Assembly (NCBI RefSeq): GCF_001570425.1 | Contig: NZ_BCSX01000021.1 | Span: 62,001 to 126,000, forward strand | Direction of reading: 5' to 3' | Source: Mycolicibacterium brisbanense | GTDB lineage: Bacteria > Actinomycetota > Actinomycetes > Mycobacteriales > Mycobacteriaceae | DNA length: 64,000 nt | Shown here: in pieces, positions 30,675 to 37,978 of the stretch | How positions within the stretch are numbered: position 1 is the first letter of the stretch | Layout: each line of letters starts with the position of its first letter | Notes under the pieces: generated by a model | What the model was told of the DNA's origin: nothing | Database searches by the model: none | Seen by the model: only the letters and a program-made list of their open reading frames with translations | Program-made: the position numbers and the translations under genes

Positions 30675-31121
30675 ATGGACGTGATCTCGATCGGCGAGGC
30701 GGCCGCACGGCTGCAGATGAGTCCCTCTGCCTTGCGGTACTACGACGAGCGCGGATTGGTGCGCCCGCGGCTGCGTCAAGCCGGCAAACGCATGTACGGG
30801 CCCGAAGAGCTTCGGCGGCTCGCATTGCTCAAGATCATTCACCGGCTGGGACTTCCGCTCGATACCGCCGCGGCCGTGCTGGACGCGCCGGGTGACCAGT
30901 GGCGGGCCACTGTCCGCGCGCAGATCGCCGAACTGGACCGGGTGATCGCTCAAGCCCAAGGGGCGCAACAGTTTTTGACGCACGCACTGCGTTGCCCGGC
31001 CGATCACCCCGCTCGTGATTGCGCGGCGATGATAGGTGTCCTCGACCTGCTGGTCGACGGAATGAGCGTCGAGGAGCTCGCCGCCGACCAGACCGGAAAC
31101 GGATGGCTCGTCACCGACTGA
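30675..31121 (+). CDS. MerR-family transcriptional regulator
   Basis: A 148-residue regulator. VISIGEAAARLQMSPSALRYYDERGLVRPRLR is the MerR DNA-binding helix pair, then a dimerisation helix (QIAELDRVIAQAQGAQQFL). Two cysteines (ALRCPADHPARDCAAM) are spaced to be a redox or metal sensor. The C-terminal ends LAADQTGNGWLVTD. Its last 118 bases overlap the convergent enoyl-CoA hydratase frame. Confidence 0.86.
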   Translation: MDVISIGEAAARLQMSPSALRYYDERGLVRPRLRQAGKRMYGPEELRRLALLKIIHRLGLPLDTAAAVLDAPGDQWRATVRAQIAELDRVIAQAQGAQQFLTHALRCPADHPARDCAAMIGVLDLLVDGMSVEELAADQTGNGWLVTD

Positions 31122-31912
31122 CGGTCAGTGCACCTGTGCGCGACCCGCTGCAGCACCGCATCCCGGTTCGCGGCGATGTCGTCACCCGTCGCCGAGTCCA
31201 TCCACTGTCGTGCCGAGGTCGCCTCGATCCACAGCCCGGCGTCGGTCTGGGCGGCGTCGATGCGGTGGTACGAGGACAGCAGGGCGCGAACGGCGGCCTG
31301 ATTGTTGCCGACGATCGAGGCAGCCACCCGGCGCGCGGCAGGCAGCAGCTCGGCGTGGGGGACGACTTCGGTGACGAGCCCGGCTCGCAGCGCGTCGGCG
31401 GCCGACAGGTAGTCGCCGGTGAGGCTCATCCGCCTGGCCAGGCCGACACCGACCTTCTGCGGAAGCCGGACACTCAGTCCCCACGTGGGCAGCAGGCCGA
31501 CCCTAGCGTGGGTATCGGCGAACCGGGCATTCTCGGATGCGATCAGGATGTCGCAGTACAGCGCCAGTTCCAGCCCACCCGTGACGGCCGCGCCGTTGAT
31601 CGCTCCGATCACCGGCTTGCTCATCGCCGGCCACTTGGGCGAGATGTCGGGCAGCTCCGTGGTGTCGCCCAGCTCTTTGAGGTCAAGCCCGGCACAAAAC
31701 ACCGGATCGGCCCCGGTGAGGATCACGACGTCGACGCCGTCATCGGCCTGGGCATCGCGTAACGCCTGGTAGAACGCGGTGCGCAGGTGTGATGACAATG
31801 CGTTGCGCGACTGCGGTCGGTTCAGGGTGAGCGTGCGGACCCGGTCAGTGGTGTCGATCAGCAAGACGGTGTTGGTCGGCTCCTCGCGCAAGCGCTCGTC
31901 GGCGTCATTCAT
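31004..31912 (-). CDS. Enoyl-CoA hydratase/isomerase with read-on C-terminus
   Basis: A 302-residue crotonase. TLNRPQSRNAL, TGADPVFCAGLDLKEL (oxyanion hole) and GAINGAAVTGGLELALYCD are present; the core ends near residue 248 (NRDAVLQRVAH). The remaining ~50 residues (S/T/P-rich) run antisense through the merR gene and do not resemble the family, so an ancestral stop was probably lost. The first 14 residues ([12 protein letters not shown]) come from the start-codon repeat; true translation may begin further in, for example at TTG 31864. Confidence 0.82.
   Translation of the reverse strand: MNDADERLREEPTNTVLLIDTTDRVRTLTLNRPQSRNALSSHLRTAFYQALRDAQADDGVDVVILTGADPVFCAGLDLKELGDTTELPDISPKWPAMSKPVIGAINGAAVTGGLELALYCDILIASENARFADTHARVGLLPTWGLSVRLPQKVGVGLARRMSLTGDYLSAADALRAGLVTEVVPHAELLPAARRVAASIVGNNQAAVRALLSSYHRIDAAQTDAGLWIEATSARQWMDSATGDDIAANRDAVLQRVAHRCTDRQSVTSHPFPVWSAASSSTLIPSTSRSRTPIIAAQSRAG
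31876..31900 (-). repeat. Start-codon repeat copy in the 5' end of the enoyl-CoA hydratase gene
   Basis: GACGAGCGCTTGCGCGAGG continuing to AGCCGA, identical over 25 bases to the units at 11257-11320. Here it is fused in frame to the coding sequence and still carries a GCGAGGAG ribosome-binding site. Confidence 0.85.
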
Positions 31913-31935
31913 GCGATCAATCTATCGTGGGTCTC

Positions 31936-32202
31936 ATGTGCCGGAACATCACGGAACTGCGTGGCCTGCAACCCGCCGCCACAGCCGAGGAGATCGAGGC
32001 CGCTGCGCGCCAGTACGTCCGAAAGGTCAGCGGTATCACCAGGCCTGCCGGAGTCAACGCCGAGGCGTTCGAGGCTGCGGTTGCCGAGGTCGCCGCGACC
32101 ACGACGCGGCTACTGGAGGGGTTGGCGCCACGGCGTCAGCCGCCCAAAACGGTTCCGCCGTTGCGTCGTCCCGAGGTTCAGGCTCGCCTGGCGGCTCGGT
32201 GA
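31936..32202 (+). CDS. DUF2277 family protein
   Basis: An 88-residue protein starting MCRNITELRGLQPAAT, the DUF2277 signature, followed by helices and a basic C-terminus (KTVPPLRRPEVQARLAAR). Function unknown. It overlaps the next gene by GTGA, so the two are coupled. Confidence 0.85.
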   Translation: MCRNITELRGLQPAATAEEIEAAARQYVRKVSGITRPAGVNAEAFEAAVAEVAATTTRLLEGLAPRRQPPKTVPPLRRPEVQARLAAR

Positions 32203-32747
32203 CGTCGCCGGCGCTCAAGGAGTGGAGCGCGGCGGTCCATGCGCTGCTCGACGGCCGGCAGACCGTTCTGTTGCGCAAGGGCGGCATCGGTGAGAAGCGG
32301 TTCGCGGTCGCCGCACCCGAGTTCCTGTTGTTCCCGACTGTCGCGCACAGCCATCGCGAGCGGGTACGCCCAGAACATCACGATCTGCTCGACGAGGCCG
32401 CGGCCGACAGCACCGAAACCGCTGTCACCATCCGGGCCGCGGCGAAAGTGATTGCCGCCGTTGAGGTCAACCGTCCCGAGGCGATCGGCGAGATCGCCGA
32501 CCTGCACATCTGGACCGCCGAGTCGGTGCAGGCTGACCGGTTGGATTTCCGCCCCAAACACCGGCTGACCGTGTTGGTGGTTCAGGCCAGGCCACTGATC
32601 GCGCCCGTCGGGGTGATCCGGACTCCCGAGTTCGCCGGTTGCAAAAGCTGGGTCGAAATTGCCGTTGACGGCGGACCGGCCGACGCCGTGCACGACGACG
32701 CGACGCTGCGGCGCGTCGCCGAGCGGGTGCGGGCCTCAGTCGGCTGA
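32199..32747 (+). CDS. DUF1802 family protein
   Basis: A 182-residue protein. LKEWSAAVHALLDGRQTVLLRKGGIGEKRF at 5-34 is the DUF1802 start, and HSHRERVRPEHHDLL follows. No catalytic function is known. The GTG at 32199 overlaps the DUF2277 stop. The 3' end overlaps the convergent CocE hydrolase gene by 12 bases. Confidence 0.8.
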   Translation: MTSPALKEWSAAVHALLDGRQTVLLRKGGIGEKRFAVAAPEFLLFPTVAHSHRERVRPEHHDLLDEAAADSTETAVTIRAAAKVIAAVEVNRPEAIGEIADLHIWTAESVQADRLDFRPKHRLTVLVVQARPLIAPVGVIRTPEFAGCKSWVEIAVDGGPADAVHDDATLRRVAERVRASVG

Positions 32748-34379
32748 CGGCGGCCGCGGGCCGGCGGGCAGAACCAATCGCGATATGCCGCCGTCGCCGT
32801 GTCGCACAGTGTGGGTGGCGCGGACAAGCCGGGAACCGGAGATCGGTGGCTCGCCGGTACCGAGGTTGCGGGCGAACCGCGGATGCGATCCGCCGGCCAC
32901 CAGCAGGCGGATCCGGGAACCCGCGGCGAACCGGTGTGCGACAGCGTCGAATTCGATGCGCAGCCGACCGGACTGCTCGGTGCGCCGGACGAACGCGTCG
33001 GTCACGTTGCGTGAGCGGCCCCGGTTGTCGACCTCGCTGATCCTGACGAACACGTCGTTGTTGGGGTTGTCGCAGCTGTGCTCGAGTTCGGCGACCGCGG
33101 TGCCGACGAGGTACAGGTCCGCGGGCAGCGGGTCACCGGTGTAGGCGAGCACGTCGGCCCGACGGCCCAGTCGCGTGTCGTCGCGGTACCCGGCCTCACG
33201 CGCCAGCAGCCGACCACCGATTGTCGGGGTCGGATTGGCCGGGTGGAATACGAATGATGACGACGGCGTACTCGGCGCAGGCGGCCGGTCCGACAACCGG
33301 CCCGTGGGCTGCAGGAACAGCTCATGCTCGGGCATCGCCGGCGGCCAGTCGGGCAGGTCAACCCAGTCGAACCCGTTGATGTAGGCACGGACCGTGGCCC
33401 GGCGGGTCTCGCGACGTCCGGCGAGGTGAGTGTCCAGCCAGGCCAGCGATTCGCCGATGACCGTCGGCAGGCCTTTGGTCAGCAGCTGGGTGTGGGTCCA
33501 TGGTCCGATCGTCAGGGCCACCGGTACCTCACGCCGACGCAGTTGCCGGTACTGCTGCAGGGTCTGGTCCAGGAACAGGTCCTGCCAGCCGCTGAGCAAC
33601 AGAACGGGTACCTCGACGCGGTCGAGTGCCTCGGTGAACCGCAGAGCGTCCCAGAACGGATCTTCGCGGTCGGGGTGCTCCAGCCACGATTCGAACCACG
33701 GGGCGCCGCTGCCGAGCAGCTTGCGGCCGGCCGCGCCCATCGGCAATCCAGCGGTGGCCCGGGCCAGCTCGGCGGGCCCCCGGACCTGGCGGGCCAGGGC
33801 CTGCACCAAACCGGGTTCCTCCTGCCGCGCCACCATCGCGCTCCACCCGAGGAAGTCGTTGAGCGTGAACGATCCGGTGCCCCAGGCCGACTCGCTGAAA
33901 TCGTGGGGGCCGACGGTGATCACGGCCGCTTTCATCTCCGGCGGCGGATCGGTCAGCAGGGCCCATTGGGTGAAACCGAGATACGACAACCCGACCGTGG
34001 CGAACGAGCCGGTGAACCAGGTTTGCTCGCGCAGCCAGGCCACGGTGTCGGTCCCGTCGGCGATTTCGTGGACCATCGGTGTGAACTCGCCGCCCGAACC
34101 GAACGTCCCGCGCACACTCTGCAGCACCACGTGGTAGCCGCGGGCGGCATACACCTGGGCGAACACCGCGGAGAACGGGAACCTACGGCCGTACGGTCCA
34201 CGCACCAGCAGCGTGCCCGCCGGTGTCGCGGTGTCCGGCGAGTAGTGGTCGGCGACCAGCTCGACGCCGTCGCGCATCGGCACCCGCAGTCCGTGCCGCA
34301 CGGTAAAGGACGTTTCGTGGGGTGGCAGCCCGAGCAGGCGGCTTACCGCCTTGCCCGCATGCCGGCGGATACGCGTCAC
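32736..34379 (-). CDS. CocE/NonD-family X-Pro dipeptidyl-peptidase-like hydrolase
   Basis: A 547-residue serine hydrolase. MRDGVELVADHYSP starts the alpha/beta fold, VGLSYLGF gives the nucleophile (Ser132), LLSGWQDLFLDQTL holds the acid and LTIGPWTHTQL the histidine. A C-terminal beta-jelly-roll follows (DVFVRISEVDNRGRSRNVTDAF). It acts on esters or acyl peptides; the substrate is unknown. Counterpart of Rv2800, next to the Rv2799-like gene. Confidence 0.87.
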   Translation of the reverse strand: MTRIRRHAGKAVSRLLGLPPHETSFTVRHGLRVPMRDGVELVADHYSPDTATPAGTLLVRGPYGRRFPFSAVFAQVYAARGYHVVLQSVRGTFGSGGEFTPMVHEIADGTDTVAWLREQTWFTGSFATVGLSYLGFTQWALLTDPPPEMKAAVITVGPHDFSESAWGTGSFTLNDFLGWSAMVARQEEPGLVQALARQVRGPAELARATAGLPMGAAGRKLLGSGAPWFESWLEHPDREDPFWDALRFTEALDRVEVPVLLLSGWQDLFLDQTLQQYRQLRRREVPVALTIGPWTHTQLLTKGLPTVIGESLAWLDTHLAGRRETRRATVRAYINGFDWVDLPDWPPAMPEHELFLQPTGRLSDRPPAPSTPSSSFVFHPANPTPTIGGRLLAREAGYRDDTRLGRRADVLAYTGDPLPADLYLVGTAVAELEHSCDNPNNDVFVRISEVDNRGRSRNVTDAFVRRTEQSGRLRIEFDAVAHRFAAGSRIRLLVAGGSHPRFARNLGTGEPPISGSRLVRATHTVRHGDGGISRLVLPAGPRPPSAD

Positions 34380-34395
34380 CGCACCAGGCTACAAA

Positions 34396-34980
34396 TCAGA
34401 ATTTGTAGTACGGCGCCAGCTCGTGGGCCCGTTGCATGTTGACCTGTAGGCAGTCCGGGCGGTCGGGGGACTTGATCGGTGAGTAGAACAGGGACTGCTG
34501 GATGAGCCCGTAGCTGGTCTTGAATGCGACCATGCAGGTCACCCACCAGCGGTCGTTCCAGTCGGTGGGCTTCATGATCCAGTACTGCGCGGCGCGGTGC
34601 CCGTCGATGTCGAGCTCCACGGCGTCCGGCGGAATGGTCTGCTCATAGGTCCGCCAGACGAACGCCTCGACCGCCATCTGGTAATCGCCCGCGTCGTAAT
34701 GGCAGCGCAGGCTGTCCTCGGGGGCCGGGGGTGTGTAGGCCAGCCCGATCCGCTGGATCACGTCGAGCGGGATGTCGTTGCACGGATCGAACGGCGAGGG
34801 GTCGGTTGTTGCGATGACCGGCCATTTGATCGTCGTGGACACGTTGGTCATCGGCAGATCGGTCACGTTCAGCTGCGGCGTGCCGGTACCCGACCCCGCT
34901 GACGTTCCGGTCTGCAGCACCACGACCACCGCCGCTACCAGCGCACACAGTGCTGACAGCAGGCGCACCCTGGCGGCCAT
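34396..34980 (-). CDS. Secreted or membrane-anchored DUF3558-like protein
   Basis: A 194-residue protein with an N-terminal hydrophobic helix (LLSALCALVAAVVVVLQTGTSAG) that serves as signal or anchor; no lipobox is seen. FDPCNDIPLDVIQRIGL is the DUF3558 hallmark, and conserved cysteines (DPC, LRCHY, VTCMV, PDCLQV) can form disulfides. A KstR-like box lies about 85 bases upstream, suggesting control by the cholesterol/lipid regulator. Counterpart of Rv2799. Confidence 0.78.
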   Translation of the reverse strand: MAARVRLLSALCALVAAVVVVLQTGTSAGSGTGTPQLNVTDLPMTNVSTTIKWPVIATTDPSPFDPCNDIPLDVIQRIGLAYTPPAPEDSLRCHYDAGDYQMAVEAFVWRTYEQTIPPDAVELDIDGHRAAQYWIMKPTDWNDRWWVTCMVAFKTSYGLIQQSLFYSPIKSPDRPDCLQVNMQRAHELAPYYKF

Positions 34981-35026
34981 CGAACCCCCTCGCAGAATTG
35001 GTCAGAATCATCCCCGGCTTGCCGGG

Positions 35027-35032
35027 AGTGTA
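35027..35032 (-). promoter_or_regulatory. -10 box for the DUF3558 gene
   Basis: On the minus strand TACACT, about 46 bases before the ATG at 34980; GAGGGGG close to the ATG is a plausible ribosome-binding site. The KstR-like box lies about 33 bases upstream. Confidence 0.4.
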
Positions 35033-35064
35033 GCGGTCAGCGACCGCGGACTCGACCATAAACG

Positions 35065-35076
35065 AGAACCTGTTCT
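35065..35076. promoter_or_regulatory. KstR-like operator
   Basis: AGAACCTGTTCT, with flanking G and A, matches the KstR pattern TNNAACNNGTTNNA at the core AAC-NN-GTT and has perfect five-base arms AGAAC/GTTCT. It lies in the divergent region between the DUF3558 gene and the metallophosphoesterase gene. Confidence 0.6.
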
Positions 35077-35144
35077 AGTCCGGCGGGCCGGGTGGGGTCC
35101 GCCGCGCGGTTAGGCTGGTCCGTTGTGGTGATGCAACCGTGGTG

Positions 35145-36101
35145 ATGGACCATGAGTCGAGAGATCGGCAGCCGATTCTGTGGGCGATCAGTGACCTACA
35201 CACCGGTCACACCGGGAACAAGCCCGTCACGGAGTCGCTGTACCCGTCCACGCCGGACGACTGGCTGATCGTGGCAGGCGACGTCGGGGAGCGCACCGAC
35301 GAGATCCGCTGGGCCCTGGATCTGCTGCGAAAACGCTTTGCGAAGGTCATCTGGGTGCCGGGCAACCACGAGTTGTGGACCACCAACAAAGACCCGATGC
35401 AGATCTTCGGCCGGGCCCGCTACGACTACCTGGTCGACATGTGCGACCAGATGGGCATCGTCACCCCCGAACATCCGTATCCGGTGTGGACCGAGCAGGG
35501 GGGCCCGGCGACCATCGTGCCGATGTTCCTGCTGTACGACTACACGTTTCTGCCCGCGGGCACGACGACGAAGGCCGAAGGCCTGGCGGTGGCGCGGGAA
35601 CGCAACGTCGTCGGCACCGACGAGTTCCTTCTCTCGTGTGAGCCCTACGCCACCCGCGACGCGTGGTGCCGCGACCGGGTCAAGCAAACCCGGGAGAAGC
35701 TCGAAGACCTCGACTGGGTGACGCCGACCGTGCTGGTCAACCACTTCCCGCTGGTTCGTGAACCTTGCGACGCGATGTTCTATCCCGAGTTCTCGCTGTG
35801 GTGCGGCACCACCGCGACCAAGGACTGGCATACCCGCTACAACGCGGTGTGCTCGGTCTATGGGCATCTGCACATCCCGCGCACCACCTGGTACGACGAG
35901 GTGCGCTTCGAAGAGGTGTCGGTCGGCTACCCACGGGAGTGGCGCCGCCGCAAGCCGTACCGGTGGCTGCGGCAGATCCTGCCCGAGCCCCGGTATGCGC
36001 CTGGCTATCTCAACGAGTTCGGCGGCCACTTCGAGATCACCGCGGAGATGCGGGCTCATGCCAAGCAGATGCAGGACCGGATCCAGGCGAGGCGCGGATG
36101 A
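35145..36101 (+). CDS. Calcineurin-like metallophosphoesterase
   Basis: About 318 residues. AISDLHTGH, AGDVGER, GNHELWTTN, and GHLHIPRT hold the metal-binding Asp, His and Asn residues of the fold. The start could be GTG 35139 or ATG 35145; the latter overlaps the stop of a tiny upstream frame. Its stop overlaps the pptT ATG (ATGA). The M. tuberculosis homologue Rv2795c (PptH) is reported to remove phosphopantetheine from carrier proteins, opposing PptT, so the pair is an on/off switch. Confidence 0.9.
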   Translation: MDHESRDRQPILWAISDLHTGHTGNKPVTESLYPSTPDDWLIVAGDVGERTDEIRWALDLLRKRFAKVIWVPGNHELWTTNKDPMQIFGRARYDYLVDMCDQMGIVTPEHPYPVWTEQGGPATIVPMFLLYDYTFLPAGTTTKAEGLAVARERNVVGTDEFLLSCEPYATRDAWCRDRVKQTREKLEDLDWVTPTVLVNHFPLVREPCDAMFYPEFSLWCGTTATKDWHTRYNAVCSVYGHLHIPRTTWYDEVRFEEVSVGYPREWRRRKPYRWLRQILPEPRYAPGYLNEFGGHFEITAEMRAHAKQMQDRIQARRG

Positions 36102-36760
36102 GTGCGCTTCTGCCGGAGGTGCTGCCTGACGTCGTGGCCTCTGCCGAGCTGTACGACGACCCGCCGGGTTTGTCGCCCCTGCCCGAAGAGGAACCCCTGA
36201 TCGCACGCTCGGTCGCCAAGCGCCGCAACGAATTCGTCACCGTGCGCTACTGCGCGCGTCAGGCGCTGGGGGAGTTGGGCATCGGGCCGGTGCCGATTCT
36301 CAAGGGAGACAAGGGCGAACCGTGTTGGCCCGACGGTGTGGTGGGGAGCCTGACGCACTGCCAGGGGTTTCGTGGCGCGGTGGTCGGCCGCGCGGCCGAC
36401 GTCCGGTCGGTCGGGATCGACGCCGAGCCGCACGACGTTCTGCCCAACGGCGTGCTCGACGCGATCACGATTCCCGCCGAACGCACCGAACTCGGCGGGC
36501 TGCCCGACGGTCTGCACTGGGACCGAATCCTGTTCTGCGCCAAGGAGGCAACCTACAAGGCGTGGTTTCCGCTGACGCACCGCTGGCTGGGATTCGAGGA
36601 TGCACACATCACCTTCGCAGTGGACGATTCCGGGACGACGGGAGGTTTCCGTTCGGAGATCCTCATCGATCCGGCCGCTGAGCATGGTCCGCCGCTGACA
36701 GCCTTGGAAGGCCGATGGTCGGTCCGCGACGGCGTGACACTGACGGCGATCGTGCTGTGA
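36098..36760 (+). CDS. pptT: 4'-phosphopantetheinyl transferase PptT
   Basis: A 220-residue Sfp-type transferase that loads phosphopantetheine from CoA onto polyketide, peptide and fatty-acid carrier proteins. SVGIDAEPH carries the Mg ligands Asp108 and Glu110; [11 protein letters not shown] carries Glu150 and Lys154. SLTHCQG precedes them. Overlaps pph upstream by ATGA and truB downstream by GTGA. Confidence 0.95.
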   Translation: MSALLPEVLPDVVASAELYDDPPGLSPLPEEEPLIARSVAKRRNEFVTVRYCARQALGELGIGPVPILKGDKGEPCWPDGVVGSLTHCQGFRGAVVGRAADVRSVGIDAEPHDVLPNGVLDAITIPAERTELGGLPDGLHWDRILFCAKEATYKAWFPLTHRWLGFEDAHITFAVDDSGTTGGFRSEILIDPAAEHGPPLTALEGRWSVRDGVTLTAIVL

Positions 36761-37644
36761 GCAGTCCAGAACCGGGCTTGGTCATCGTCGACAAACCAGC
36801 GGGCATGACGAGTCACGACGTGGTGGGTCGGTGTCGCAGGCTGTTCGGCACCCGCAAGGTCGGCCACGCCGGCACGCTGGACCCGATGGCCACCGGGGTA
36901 CTGGTGGTCGGTATCGAGCGGGCCACCAAGATCCTCGGTCTGCTGACCGCGACCGACAAGTCCTACAGCGCGACCATCCGGCTGGGGCAGACCACAAGCA
37001 CCGAGGACGCCGAAGGCGAAGTGCTGCAAACTGTCTCGGCCGCGGCGGTTACCGACGCGCAGATCGAGTCCGCAGTGGCGACTCTCCGCGGCGACATCGA
37101 ACAGGTGCCGTCAGCGGTGAGCGCGATCAAGGTCGACGGGCAGCGGGCCTACAAGCTCGCCCGGGAAGGGCAGGCCGTGCAGCTGGCGGCGCGGCCGGTG
37201 CGGATCGCCCGATTCGACGTGCTGGGGGTGCGGCGTATCGACGACTTCGTCGATGTCGACGTCGAAGTCGACTGCTCGTCCGGCACGTACATTCGGGCGC
37301 TGGCGCGCGACGTGGGGTCCGCACTCGGTGTCGGAGGTCACCTGACGGCGTTGCGGCGCACCAAAGTTGGTCGCTACGGCCTGGACGAGGCCCGCACCCT
37401 GGACGACCTGGCAACGGAAGCGCGGCTGAGCTACTCACTCGACGAGGCGTGCCTGGTCGGCTTCCCGCGTCGTGACCTGACCGCGGATGAGGCCGAGGAC
37501 ACCCGGCACGGCCGGCCGTTGAAACCGGTCGGGATCGACGGCGTCTACGCCGCAACCGCGCCCGACGGGCGGGTTATCGCACTCTTGCAGGATGGCTCGT
37601 CACGCACCAAGAACGTCGTGGTGTTGCGCCCGGCAACGCTGTAG
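36757..37644 (+). CDS. truB: tRNA pseudouridine(55) synthase TruB
   Basis: A 295-residue enzyme. [17 protein letters not shown], then [16 protein letters not shown] with the catalytic Asp42, and the RNA-binding [17 protein letters not shown] are all present. GTG start overlapping the pptT stop. It is the last backbone gene before the accessory island. Confidence 0.96.
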   Translation: MSSPEPGLVIVDKPAGMTSHDVVGRCRRLFGTRKVGHAGTLDPMATGVLVVGIERATKILGLLTATDKSYSATIRLGQTTSTEDAEGEVLQTVSAAAVTDAQIESAVATLRGDIEQVPSAVSAIKVDGQRAYKLAREGQAVQLAARPVRIARFDVLGVRRIDDFVDVDVEVDCSSGTYIRALARDVGSALGVGGHLTALRRTKVGRYGLDEARTLDDLATEARLSYSLDEACLVGFPRRDLTADEAEDTRHGRPLKPVGIDGVYAATAPDGRVIALLQDGSSRTKNVVVLRPATL

Positions 37645-37916
37645 TCCGCCGTTTTTGCGATTCGGCGCATCGCCGGGCGACGACCGCCCGTATATCGATC
37701 GAGGCCGGTTTGTTCGCAAAACCACCGCCGACGGGAAAGCCGTTGCCCGACAGGGTGGTTCGCCGGTCCGCTCATCGTTTCGGGCGGAGGTCAAACGCGT
37801 GCTCACCAAGGTCAACGATCGAGCCAATCGGGTGATCGGTCGCCCCGTCAAGGCGGACGCGGGCGACGACTCCGGCTAGTGCCGGTAGGCGGTCGGCCGC
37901 GAGTACTGTCCGAAAC
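37645..37916. other. Non-coding or weakly coding stretch after truB
   Basis: Together with the promoter at 37917-37978 this is the only gap above 300 bases. It holds an unconvincing frame (TTG 37655 to TAG 37879, 74 codons, basic, no ribosome-binding site, no recognised family). I see no strong terminator or repeat in it. It marks the edge of the accessory island. Confidence 0.4.
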
Positions 37917-37945
37917 TATCAAGCAGCTGTCCGTTACGAACATTC
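37917..37945 (+). promoter_or_regulatory. AraC-regulon operator, site A (orphan MCE lipoprotein)
   Basis: The 29-bp element reads TATCAAG, six bases, TCCG, seven bases, CATTC. Sites B and C share these blocks at the same spacing. Here 21 bp separate it from TAGCGT (37967-37972), which ends six bases before the ATG at 37979. Confidence 0.68.
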
Positions 37946-37966
37946 ATTAGTGGTGTGGCAGGGCCT

Positions 37967-37972
37967 TAGCGT
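37967..37972 (+). promoter_or_regulatory. -10 box of the orphan MCE gene
   Basis: TAGCGT, six bases before the ATG, leaderless geometry; identical to the -10 boxes of the two SDR promoters of the regulon. Confidence 0.6.
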
Positions 37973-37978
37973 TCCGGC

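Noticed and set aside
37655..37879. A 74-codon TTG-started frame after truB
   Set aside because: No ribosome-binding site, no recognisable family, and a rare start; kept only as a note in the gap entry.
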